In this document: one piece after another, positions 45,666 to 53,345 of the stretch
Layout: each line of letters begins with the position of its first letter
How positions within the stretch are numbered: the stretch's first letter is position 1
Assembly: GCA_902802585.1 (NCBI GenBank)
Contig: CADCMR010000004.1
Location: 62,001 to 126,000 of the forward strand
Length of the DNA: 64,000 nt
Direction: 5' to 3'
Origin: an uncultured bacterium
GTDB lineage: Bacteria > Verrucomicrobiota > Lentisphaeria > Victivallales > UBA1829
Position numbers and translations under genes: made by a program
Notes under the pieces: generated by a model
Told to the model about the DNA's origin: nothing
What the model saw: only the letters and a program-made list of their open reading frames with translations
Database searches by the model: none

Positions 45666-48422
45666 ATGAAGAACAATCTTGAACTCGCTGTCACTTCCGT
45701 CATTGCCGGTGTGTCCGGCACCCTGCTTCTAGCCGCCTGCCTGCTCGTCCTGACCCTTGTCCCATATTCCTCGCTTCCCGCGTGGGGCGTATGGCTCGCC
45801 GGGCTTTCGATCGCGGCGGGATTCGCGGCTGTGCTGTGCGCGCGGAACTACGGCGTGCTGGTTGGTGCGGTCGTGCCGGGACTGCTGCTCGCGGTCCTGG
45901 GGCTGCACTGGGCTTTGGCGGGCGGCGAAGTGAAACGAAGCGTCGCCCTTGCGATGGCGTGCGGCGGATTCTGGGGGTACCTGTGGATCAGTTCGCAGAT
46001 GCTGGCGGCAACGTGCCGGTCGCGGCTCGGAATGGGACCGGGCAAGTCGGTGTTCGCGGGCGCGGCGGTCCTGCTGATCCTGTCGAAGACTCTGGCGCAG
46101 GTCGTGGCGTGGCGCGGTGCGCCGGGGGTTCACGCTCTTGAGATCGCGTTGGCGGTCTGGCTGGCGGCCTTGCTGATCTGGCGGCCGTCGCTGGTCCTGC
46201 GAACGCTGGGGCTGGTCCTGTCTCACACGCTGTACCGGATCCGCGTCGACCGCATCGATAACTATCCGGACGCCGGACCGGTCCTGCTCGTCGCAAACCA
46301 TATTTCATTCCTGGACTTCATTTTCATCCTCTGCCTGAAGCCGCGCCGCGTGACGTTCATGGTGGACGAGGCGTTCTACCGATTCCCCGGTCTGCATCTG
46401 TTTTTCAAGTGGAGCGGTGCGCTGGAAGTGCCGCGCGGGATGAACCGGGAGAAGATGCGGCAGCTGATCGGACGGACGCACGATGTTTTGAACCGCGGCG
46501 GCGCGGTGTGCGTGTTCCCCGAGGGTGCGATCTCGCCGAACGGCATTACGCACGCGTTCCGGTCGGGGTTGCACAGGCTGATGCCCTCGCCGGACATCCC
46601 GGTGGTCCCGGTGCGCCTGGGGCTGCACTGGGGGAGTCTGCTGACGATCTACAACGGGAAACTGCGTTTCATCAAGCCGCGTCTGCTGCCGATCCCGGGC
46701 ACGATCATCGTTGGCGAACCGATTCCGCCGGACTGGAACGGATTCCGCATCTGGCAGCGGATTCAGGAACTGGGCGCGGAGGCGGAGATGAAGCCCGTGC
46801 GCGGCGAGAAGACGGTGCACTACCGGTATTTGCGGCGGTCGCTTCAGCATCCCTTCGAAAGCACGTTCAAGGATGCCGACGCGCCGAATGGGCTGTCGAA
46901 TTTCGCCATGCTGGCGCAGTCGATCATCATCAGCCGGAAACTGCGGCGGATCCTGGAGGAACGCGGCGACGACGGGCAGTTCGTCGGCGTGCTGCTGCCG
47001 AACAAGGCGGTGTCCGTGGCGGTTCTGCTCGGCGTGATGTTCGCCGACCGGACGCCCGCGATCCTGAACTACACGGCGGGCGACGCCGTGATGCAGTCCA
47101 TGTACGACCGGGCGAAATTGAAGACGGTCATCACGAGCCGCCTTTTCCTGAGCAAGCTTAAGAAGCCGGTGCGCGACGAGATGTTTTTCCTGGAGGACCT
47201 GCCGAAGCTCGTCACGAAGGGCGACAAGTTCCTGACCGCGGCGCAGATCGTCTTCCTGCCGCACCAGCTGCTCATCCGCCTGGTGTCGCCGCGCTACGGG
47301 ACCGACCTCATGCACCCGGCTGCCCTGCTGTTCTCCAGCGGGTCCACGGGCATGCCGAAGGGCATCCTGCTGTCGCACCACAACATCACGGCGAACATCT
47401 GGAGTTTCTGGCGGCAGCTGAACTGGCTGTACGGCACGGAGCGCATCCTCGGCAATCTGCCGCTTTTCCATGCGTTCGGGCTGATGGTCGGGCTGTGCTT
47501 CCCCGGCGTCACCGGCACGAAAGTCACCCTGGTGGCGAATCCGCTGGACGGCGCGGGCGTGTGCAAGGCGGTGCGCGACGACAAGGTCACGATGCTGATC
47601 TCCACGCCGACGTTCCTGCAGACCTACATGCGGAGCTGCAAGCCCGGCGATTTCGACTCCCTGCGCATGATGGTGACCGGGGCGGAGAAACTTCAGAAAC
47701 GCCTTGCGGACGCATTCCTGAAGCTGACCGGGCTGAACATCATCGAGGGCTACGGCTGCACCGAGATGTCGCCGATCGTGTCGCTGAACCTGCCCAAAGA
47801 TTTCCTGGCGGTCGGACGCGAGGCGGGACCGGAGGGGAGCATCGGCGTGGCGATGCCCGGCATCGCGGCGCGTATCGCCGACGTGGATACGGGCGAACTG
47901 CTCGGTCCGGGCAGGGAGGGGCTGCTCCAGCTGAAATCGGCGTCCGTGATGCTCGGCTACCTGGACGACCCGGACGCCACGGCGGCCGCCATGACCCCGG
48001 ACGGCTGGTACAACACCAACGACGTCGCGTCCATGGACCGCGACGGCTATATTCGCATCACGGGGCGCCTTTCGCGGTTCAGTAAGATTGGCGGCGAGAT
48101 GGTCCCGCACGAGCTGATCGAGAACCGCCTGGAGGAATTCTACGGGGTCGAAGGAAAGGTCGCCGTCACGGCGCGCCCCGATTCGAGGAAGGGCGAGCAG
48201 CTCGTTGTGTTCTACGCCGCCGACTGCGGGCTCGACCCCGTCGAAGCCGGGAACCGTCTCCGCGAATCCGGTCTGCCGAACCTCTGGGTGCCGCGCCCCG
48301 ACAGCTTCTTCCCGCTGGAAAAGATCCCGTTCCTCGGCAACGGCAAAAAAGACCTGAAGAAACTGCGCGAGCTGGCGTTGAATGCCGGCGCCGTAAGCTA
48401 TGCTGATACGGTGCGCGGCTGA
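45666..48422 (+). CDS. Fused acyltransferase/acyl-ACP synthetase (Aas-like)
   Basis: 918-residue membrane-bound enzyme predicted to activate fatty acids and re-acylate lysophospholipid. Residues 1-190 hold about six hydrophobic segments. A PlsC-type acyltransferase domain follows (about 195-390) with the H-x4-D motif in NHISFLDF (His 212, Asp 217) and FPEGAIS. Residues about 410-900 form an AMP-binding acyl-ligase domain with FSSGSTGMPKG (about 557), EGYGCTEMSP and GWYNTNDVA. E. coli Aas has the same order but lacks so long a membrane part. It begins a plus-strand run toward cdaA, though 180 bases and a promoter separate them. Confidence 0.85.
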   Translation: MKNNLELAVTSVIAGVSGTLLLAACLLVLTLVPYSSLPAWGVWLAGLSIAAGFAAVLCARNYGVLVGAVVPGLLLAVLGLHWALAGGEVKRSVALAMACGGFWGYLWISSQMLAATCRSRLGMGPGKSVFAGAAVLLILSKTLAQVVAWRGAPGVHALEIALAVWLAALLIWRPSLVLRTLGLVLSHTLYRIRVDRIDNYPDAGPVLLVANHISFLDFIFILCLKPRRVTFMVDEAFYRFPGLHLFFKWSGALEVPRGMNREKMRQLIGRTHDVLNRGGAVCVFPEGAISPNGITHAFRSGLHRLMPSPDIPVVPVRLGLHWGSLLTIYNGKLRFIKPRLLPIPGTIIVGEPIPPDWNGFRIWQRIQELGAEAEMKPVRGEKTVHYRYLRRSLQHPFESTFKDADAPNGLSNFAMLAQSIIISRKLRRILEERGDDGQFVGVLLPNKAVSVAVLLGVMFADRTPAILNYTAGDAVMQSMYDRAKLKTVITSRLFLSKLKKPVRDEMFFLEDLPKLVTKGDKFLTAAQIVFLPHQLLIRLVSPRYGTDLMHPAALLFSSGSTGMPKGILLSHHNITANIWSFWRQLNWLYGTERILGNLPLFHAFGLMVGLCFPGVTGTKVTLVANPLDGAGVCKAVRDDKVTMLISTPTFLQTYMRSCKPGDFDSLRMMVTGAEKLQKRLADAFLKLTGLNIIEGYGCTEMSPIVSLNLPKDFLAVGREAGPEGSIGVAMPGIAARIADVDTGELLGPGREGLLQLKSASVMLGYLDDPDATAAAMTPDGWYNTNDVASMDRDGYIRITGRLSRFSKIGGEMVPHELIENRLEEFYGVEGKVAVTARPDSRKGEQLVVFYAADCGLDPVEAGNRLRESGLPNLWVPRPDSFFPLEKIPFLGNGKKDLKKLRELALNAGAVSYADTVRG

Positions 48423-48541
48423 CGCTCACGCACCGCGCAGACGGTGTCGTGGCAGTGCCTTCTTCGCCCGGGCACAATGCTGTGAACCGCATCATGGAGG
48501 ACTTGTCCATTCTTTTTTCACAACTTTTTAACAAAAAAAAC

Positions 48542-48569
48542 TTGTTTTTTCCGTTTTTTGAGGTATCTT
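48542..48569 (+). promoter_or_regulatory. Promoter for cdaA-cdaR
   Basis: TTGTTT, 16-base spacer, TATCTT (TATGAT follows at 48572), about 35 bases ahead of the cdaA start. Confidence 0.45.
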
Positions 48570-48603
48570 TTTATGATTTGATACACGCGGAGAAACCAGC
48601 ATC

Positions 48604-49458
48604 ATGCCGAACCAGGACGTCATCGTCAAATATCTTTTCTATTCCGTCGACTTCGTGATCATCTGGGCGATGATCTACTGGGTGCTGTATTTCCTGCGCG
48701 GAACACGAAGCGCGAACGTTCTGTTCGGCGCGATCGCCATCCTCCTGAGCGCCACGATCGCGGTCGACTACGTGGAACGTCTGACCGTGCTTCGGTTCCT
48801 GCTCATCGAATGCCTGATCCCGTCGCTCGGCATCGCCATCCTCGTGATTTTCCAGCCTGAGTTCCGGCGCGCATTCGCGCAGGCGGGCAGCCTGTTCGTG
48901 TCAAACCGCACGGGTCAGGAGACGATCGACCAGGTGACCGAGGCCGCCGCGCAGCTGTCCCTCACGCGGACCGGCGCGATTATCGTGTTCGAACGTAACA
49001 TCGGGCTCACGGACACCACGCGGTCGGCAGTGTCACTGGATGCGCGCGTGGACGCACTTCTGCTCCAATCCATCTTCTATCCGAACTCGCCCCTTCATGA
49101 CTGCGCTGTGGTCATCGGCAAGAACAACCGCATCGTGGCGGCGCACGCCGTGCTGCCGCTTGCCGAAGAGGACTATTTCGTGAACGGGAAACGCCTCGGC
49201 ACACGCCACCGTGCCGCGGTCGGGATTTCGCAGGAGACCGACGCCGTTGCCGTGGTCGTTTCCGAGGAGACCGGGCTGATCAGCCTGGCGAAAAAGGGCC
49301 GCCTGATCCGCGGACTGAATACCGGGGAACTGCGTTTCCAGCTCAGCACGATCCTGCTGGAACGGAAAAAGGCGCCGTGGAAACGGTTCGGCAAGGCGGC
49401 GGTGACGGACCTGGCGAATCCGGACGGAGCGGGAGCCGGGAAGGACGGTGAAGCATGA
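48604..49458 (+). CDS. cdaA: Diadenylate cyclase CdaA (c-di-AMP synthase)
   Basis: Membrane-anchored enzyme that joins two ATP to c-di-AMP. 284 residues: three hydrophobic segments (about 8-90), then the DAC domain. The signature regions are LHDCAVVI (Asp 166, Cys 167, Ala 168) and GTRHRAAVG (Arg 201, His 202, Arg 203). The first is usually D-G-A; here the Gly is Cys, which may matter for activity. A basic, Ala-rich tail of about 40 residues follows. It overlaps cdaR by 4 bases, the usual pairing. Confidence 0.9.
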   Translation: MPNQDVIVKYLFYSVDFVIIWAMIYWVLYFLRGTRSANVLFGAIAILLSATIAVDYVERLTVLRFLLIECLIPSLGIAILVIFQPEFRRAFAQAGSLFVSNRTGQETIDQVTEAAAQLSLTRTGAIIVFERNIGLTDTTRSAVSLDARVDALLLQSIFYPNSPLHDCAVVIGKNNRIVAAHAVLPLAEEDYFVNGKRLGTRHRAAVGISQETDAVAVVVSEETGLISLAKKGRLIRGLNTGELRFQLSTILLERKKAPWKRFGKAAVTDLANPDGAGAGKDGEA

Positions 49459-50459
49459 GCTTGATCCGCAATTTCTGGATGAAAATCCTGCCGCACATCC
49501 CGTATGTCATCCGGCACGATTTCTGGCGCAAGCTCTTCGCGCTGATTTTCGCCGGTCTGCTGACCGGGTACGCGTACCAAAACGTGAAAGAGCGGATGGA
49601 AATGGTCCGGGTCAACATCCGGGGCGTGCCGGTCCGGTTCGTGCCGGTCGAGGAGGGCGTCACGCTGATTCCGCGCGACGTGTCCGCCGACGTCACACTG
49701 GAAGTCCCCAAGGCGCAAAAGACGCTGAAAAACTCGGATTTCTACCTCGAATGCCCCGTGACGAAATACCAGGTCGAGACCGATATGCCAGTGGAGCTGC
49801 GCTTGGACATGCTGCGCTCGAATGTGGTGCTCGACGAGATGCGCGTGCTGGCGGTCAATCCCGACATGATCCCGCTGAACATCGACATCATGGACACGAA
49901 GGACGTCCCGGTGCTTCCCGTCAGTGATTCCGCCGAGGTGATGGAAGGGTATCAGGCATCGCTGGTCCGGCCGGAAAAGCCGGTCACGGTCCGGGGGCCG
50001 AAAAAGCTCCTCGACACCATCGAATACCTCGAAACAGAGAAGATACCGCTGGCGAACGTGACCAAGAGCTTCTCGCGCCAGGTCGACCTGGTCTCGCCGT
50101 ACGGCAGGAACATTGAGATTCTGTCCGGCAAGGTGAAGGTCGAGGTGAAGGTCGAGAAGAACAAGCCGCGCGCCTTCGACGGCATCCCTGTTCAGGTCCT
50201 CTTCGGCAGGACCGGGGCGAACAACCTCGTCATCTCGAAGATCCAGCCCGAAACCGTGACCGTCCTGGTCGACAGCGTCCCCGACATTTCCCAGACGCAG
50301 ATACACCCGTTCCTCGACCTGTCGGATGTGACGCGGCCGAGCGTCACAACCGTCGATATCAAATGCTGGTCGGACAACGACCGCATCAAGGTGGTCGAGG
50401 TGATTCCCTCCCAGGCCACCGTGACGCTGGAACCAGTTGCCGCACCCGCCTCAAAATAG
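49455..50459 (+). CDS. cdaR: YbbR-domain regulator of the diadenylate cyclase (CdaR-like)
   Basis: Single-pass membrane protein with an extracytoplasmic YbbR-repeat region, known in Firmicutes to bind and tune CdaA. 334 residues: short cytoplasmic start, hydrophobic segment about 29-44 (KLFALIFAGLLTGYAY), then at least three YbbR-like beta repeats (VTLEVPKAQKTL, PVTVRGPKKLLDTI, ISKIQPETVTVLVD). The ATG overlaps the cdaA stop. The gene ends with TAG, showing that TAG is a normal stop in the host. Confidence 0.87.
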   Translation: MSLIRNFWMKILPHIPYVIRHDFWRKLFALIFAGLLTGYAYQNVKERMEMVRVNIRGVPVRFVPVEEGVTLIPRDVSADVTLEVPKAQKTLKNSDFYLECPVTKYQVETDMPVELRLDMLRSNVVLDEMRVLAVNPDMIPLNIDIMDTKDVPVLPVSDSAEVMEGYQASLVRPEKPVTVRGPKKLLDTIEYLETEKIPLANVTKSFSRQVDLVSPYGRNIEILSGKVKVEVKVEKNKPRAFDGIPVQVLFGRTGANNLVISKIQPETVTVLVDSVPDISQTQIHPFLDLSDVTRPSVTTVDIKCWSDNDRIKVVEVIPSQATVTLEPVAAPASK

Positions 50460-50489
50460 GAACCGTTTTCAACCGGAAATGAATTCACC

Positions 50490-51125
50490 ATGACTGAAGC
50501 TGCCACATCTCAATACCAGTACACGCAGGCGGAGGACATCTGCAACTCCGTCACGCATACCGCCGGGGCCATCCTTGCGGTCTACGGCACGTATCTCCTG
50601 ATCCAGAACTCGTCCATGCCGTCCTTCATCGTCTGCGCCCTGATTTACGGCGTCGCAATCTTCTCCATGTTCCTGGTCTCCTCCGTGTACCACGCCATCC
50701 GCGACACGGAGGTGAAGAGCTTCGTCCGGAGAATCGACCACGCCGTGATTTATTTCGCGATAGCCGGGACCTACGTGCCGATCCTGAACGCCATCGCGTC
50801 TCCGCACGAGTGCATGGTCTGGTTCTGCGTGCTCGGCGCGTGCACTGTGGCGGGCGGCATCTTCTCCTTCATCTCGCTCAAACACAATTTCATTACCACG
50901 ATCATCTATCTGGTCATGGGCTGGGCGTCGCTCCTCCTGCTGAAGAATCTCTGGAGCCTCGGCGAGCCGATGATTGTCTGGCTGCTGGTCGGCGGCGGCG
51001 CGGCGTTTTCCGTCGGCGCGGGGCTGTACCTCATCAAAAAGCCGTTTGTGCATACCGTGTTCCATGTCTTTGTACTGGCGGGCGTGATCCTCCAGTACCT
51101 CTCGATCAAATTGCTGTATTCCTGA
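50490..51125 (+). CDS. Hemolysin III/PAQR-family membrane protein
   Basis: Seven-helix membrane protein of the YqfA/HlyIII family, 211 residues. Conserved residues are visible: EDICNSVTHTAGA at the start, SSVYHAIRD with the metal-site His, RRIDHAVIYFAIAGTYVP, and HTVFHVFVLAG at the end, whose His residues match the zinc-binding set of PAQR receptors. The physiological job is unsettled; some members have ceramidase-like or stress roles. It follows cdaR by 30 bases and could share its transcript; a terminator follows. Confidence 0.9.
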   Translation: MTEAATSQYQYTQAEDICNSVTHTAGAILAVYGTYLLIQNSSMPSFIVCALIYGVAIFSMFLVSSVYHAIRDTEVKSFVRRIDHAVIYFAIAGTYVPILNAIASPHECMVWFCVLGACTVAGGIFSFISLKHNFITTIIYLVMGWASLLLLKNLWSLGEPMIVWLLVGGGAAFSVGAGLYLIKKPFVHTVFHVFVLAGVILQYLSIKLLYS

Positions 51126-51168
51126 TCAGGGGCTGGCATTCGCTCTTGTATCCGGGGCACAAAAAAAC

Positions 51169-51207
51169 GTCCGGCGCCGCAAAACGCGAGTCGCTGGACA
51201 TTTTTTT
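51169..51207 (+). terminator. Terminator after the hemolysin III gene
   Basis: Stem GTCC-G-GCG with CGC-T-GGAC, followed by ATTTTTTT. It lies 44 bases after the stop. Confidence 0.6.
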
Positions 51208-51214
51208 GTATCTC

Positions 51215-51286
51215 AAATTCATTTGATCGGATGGTTTTTCAGCAGATACGCCGAAAATCCTCTTGATCGGGATTTATCCGGATGCG
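51215..51286 (-). repeat. Dispersed intergenic repeat, copy 3 (short form)
   Basis: Reverse orientation to copies 1 and 2. It keeps both ends, CGGATGGTTTTTCAGCAGAT and a GGGATTTATCCGGATGC end like the copy 1 reverse strand, but lacks the central hairpin. Lies between the hemolysin III terminator and tRNA-Ser(CGA). Confidence 0.5.
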
Positions 51287-51400
51287 ATGCTCTGCCAACT
51301 CCAGACAATGCCTTCCATCGCATCATATTCCGGCAGTCCCCTTTTCCAAAAGCTTCGGGAATACCCCGGAAAGGGAATGCGAATCCGGAAGGGACGAAGC

Positions 51401-51491
51401 TGGCGGAGAGAGGGGGATTCGAACCCCCGAACGGGAATATCCCGTTAACGGTTTTCGAGACCGCCGCCTTCGACCGCTCAGCCATCTCTCC
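51401..51491 (-). tRNA. tRNA-Ser (anticodon CGA)
   Basis: 91 bases including encoded CCA. The acceptor stem GGAGAGA pairs with TCTCTCC, the D-arm reads TGGCTGAGCGGTCGAAGGC, and the anticodon loop CTCGAAA gives CGA. There is a long class II variable arm (AACGGGATATTCCCGTT) and a T-arm with GGTTCGAATCC. Confidence 0.97.
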
Positions 51492-51517
51492 GGTTTTTTC
51501 AAAAAAAAACGCTGAAT

Positions 51518-51546
51518 AATATAACCTGTGAAGATGGAAAAAGCAA
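51518..51546 (-). promoter_or_regulatory. Promoter for tRNA-Ser(CGA)
   Basis: Minus strand: TTGCTT, 17-base spacer, TATATT, with the -10 about 27 bases ahead of the mature tRNA 5' end. Confidence 0.65.
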
Positions 51547-51723
51547 GCGGGACGCCCGTTTTTTTGTAAAAATGGAAACACAAATGGGATGCCGCGGTCA
51601 AAAGCCGTCTGGGATGAAAAAGGTTGATTGTTGTCGGATAAGAAAGACACCTGTTTGAATGCGAAAAACGAGCTTTATGCGGGATAAAAGCGTCTGTTTT
51701 TCTCAAAAAAACGGGTTTTCTGT

Positions 51724-51752
51724 TTGCAATCGCCCCTGGCGCATGCTATATT
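51724..51752 (+). promoter_or_regulatory. Promoter for tRNA-Ser(GGA)
   Basis: TTGCAA, 17-base spacer, TATATT preceded by TGC, 18 bases ahead of the tRNA. Confidence 0.7.
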
Positions 51753-51770
51753 ATATCTTGTCTTATCTGC

Positions 51771-51860
51771 GGAGAGATGGCCGAGTGGTCGAAGGCGCAG
51801 CATTGGAAATGCTGTATAGGGGCAACTCTATCGTGGGTTCAAATCCCACTCTCTCCGCCA
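51771..51860 (+). tRNA. tRNA-Ser (anticodon GGA)
   Basis: 90 bases with encoded CCA. Acceptor GGAGAGA/TCTCTCC, anticodon loop TTGGAAA (GGA), class II variable arm, and T-arm with GGTTCAAATCC. An integrase gene follows 111 bases downstream, so its 3' end is the likely attachment site of the mobile element. Confidence 0.97.
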
Positions 51861-51907
51861 TTTTTATGCTCAAATTCGGAAAATCTGCCCATTTGTGCCC
51901 ATTTTTC

Positions 51908-51936
51908 TTGACTTTTTCCCCTTCGAGTGATATAGT
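51908..51936 (+). promoter_or_regulatory. Promoter for the integrase
   Basis: TTGACT, 17-base spacer, TATAGT, 36 bases ahead of the ATG. Confidence 0.6.
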
Positions 51937-51943
51937 GTGTCGA

Positions 51944-51965
51944 AGACCGCTAACAAGCGAGGTCT
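51944..51965 (+). promoter_or_regulatory. Hairpin covering the integrase ribosome site
   Basis: AGACCGCT, loop AACA, then AGCG-A-GGTCT: an 8-bp stem with one bulged A. The 3' arm contains GCGAGG, the only Shine-Dalgarno-like stretch of the integrase, so folding would hide it. Confidence 0.5.
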
Positions 51966-51971
51966 GGCATC

Positions 51972-53342
51972 ATGGTTTGCACAAGAAACGGAAGACGAAT
52001 GAAGAAAATGAACACGCTGCAAGGGAAATTAAGGCCGCGAGGAAAACAAGGGTTCTATACGTACAGATTGATTGTATCGAATGGTGTACGTCAGGATTTC
52101 CCGCTCAAAACCGCAGATATCGAAGAAGCCATTCAGAAAGCAACTGAACTGGACAAGGCATATCTTGCCGACACACATGAGGAACTGGTAGCTCAGATGA
52201 GCGCGATCCGCGGTTTCTCCAAACGGGCCGAGAACATTTCGTTTGAGGAAGCATGGGAAAAATACCAGGTTCATCCCGAACGAGCAATGCCGCATACCGT
52301 AAGTGAACAGAACGCGTATCAAGGCACTTTTGAGGAATTTGCTCAGTTTGCTTCTCATCCGAGGGGGGCACGCAAAAAGAGTCTCACGGTCGTGACGAGC
52401 ATTGCCGAAGTTACACCACAGATCTGTGAAGCGTTCTCCGCCTACCTCAAGACCACCATGCTTGCGGTCGATACGCACAATCGGAAAATCAAGCGACTTC
52501 GCAAAATCTTCGACTGCCTCAAGGATTACTACGAAGGCGAAAACCCTTTTCGGTCAAAAACTCTTTTGCGAAGTGAGCGTGAGGAGCAAGGTACCGTTGT
52601 GCATCGTCAGGCATTCACCAAGGAACAGGAAGATGCTCTGCTTGCCGTGTTGTCGGACTCCGCTCCTGAGCACAAGCTTATGAACAAGGCCGAAATGCGC
52701 ATCGTGTACATCATCGGCATGTTTACAGGGCAACGCCTTAAAGACTGCGTCCTGCTCCAGTGGCAGAATATCGACATGGAGAAACGTCGTATCTGGGTGA
52801 AGCAGTTCAAAACGGGTAAGGAAGTAACCATCCCGATAGCTCCTGAGCTTTACGATGCCCTGGTTGAAGCGAAGGAATGGAAATGCGATCAGTACGTCAC
52901 GCCCAAGTGCGCTGCACGCTACAACAAAACGAATGCTGAGGGGAAGAATGTTGGCAATAACCTCATCGACATAGATGCGCTCAGGCCGATTCGCTGGATC
53001 GGTCTTGAACCCGCCGTTGCGGTCCCAGGCCGAAAAAAGAAGATGACCGTTTACGGCTTCCACTCGCTTCGACACAGCTTCGCAAGTTTTTGCGCTGAGG
53101 CTGGCGTTCCCAAGGCAACATTGCTTTCTATCCTTGGAACAGAATCCGAGATCGCGGACAAGTATTACACTCATGTCGGAAACGATAGCCAGCAAAAAGC
53201 GATTGAGGCGATCAGCAATCGCAGCAGTTCCACCGCTCAGGAAAAAATAAATCGTATTCGTACCCTGCTTGAAGCGAATCAACATGAAATCGCTTCCAAC
53301 AGCCTTCTCATACAAATCAACACCATACTGAAGGAGTCTTAA
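51972..53342 (+). CDS. Tyrosine site-specific recombinase (integrase)
   Basis: 456 residues, start at the ATG at 51972 with GAGG 9 bases upstream. It has an N-terminal Arm-type region, a core-binding domain (about 75-200, FEEAWEKYQ, VTPQICEAFSAYL) and a catalytic domain. Catalytic residues seen: Arg 255 in TGQRLKD, Lys in FKTGKEV (about 278), HSLRHSF (His 364, Arg 367), and Tyr 398/399 in DKYYTHV. The His/Trp usually found in the G-H/W position before the tyrosine is GT here (ILGTESE), a change from the norm. It sits beside tRNA-Ser(GGA), its likely target, and is followed 3 bases later by the 331-residue gene. Confidence 0.9.
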   Translation: MVCTRNGRRMKKMNTLQGKLRPRGKQGFYTYRLIVSNGVRQDFPLKTADIEEAIQKATELDKAYLADTHEELVAQMSAIRGFSKRAENISFEEAWEKYQVHPERAMPHTVSEQNAYQGTFEEFAQFASHPRGARKKSLTVVTSIAEVTPQICEAFSAYLKTTMLAVDTHNRKIKRLRKIFDCLKDYYEGENPFRSKTLLRSEREEQGTVVHRQAFTKEQEDALLAVLSDSAPEHKLMNKAEMRIVYIIGMFTGQRLKDCVLLQWQNIDMEKRRIWVKQFKTGKEVTIPIAPELYDALVEAKEWKCDQYVTPKCAARYNKTNAEGKNVGNNLIDIDALRPIRWIGLEPAVAVPGRKKKMTVYGFHSLRHSFASFCAEAGVPKATLLSILGTESEIADKYYTHVGNDSQQKAIEAISNRSSSTAQEKINRIRTLLEANQHEIASNSLLIQINTILKES

Positions 53343-53345
53343 AAA

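Noticed and set aside
46305-48110. 601-codon open frame opposite the Aas-like gene
   Set aside because: Shadow; the opposite strand carries complete acyltransferase and acyl-ligase motifs.
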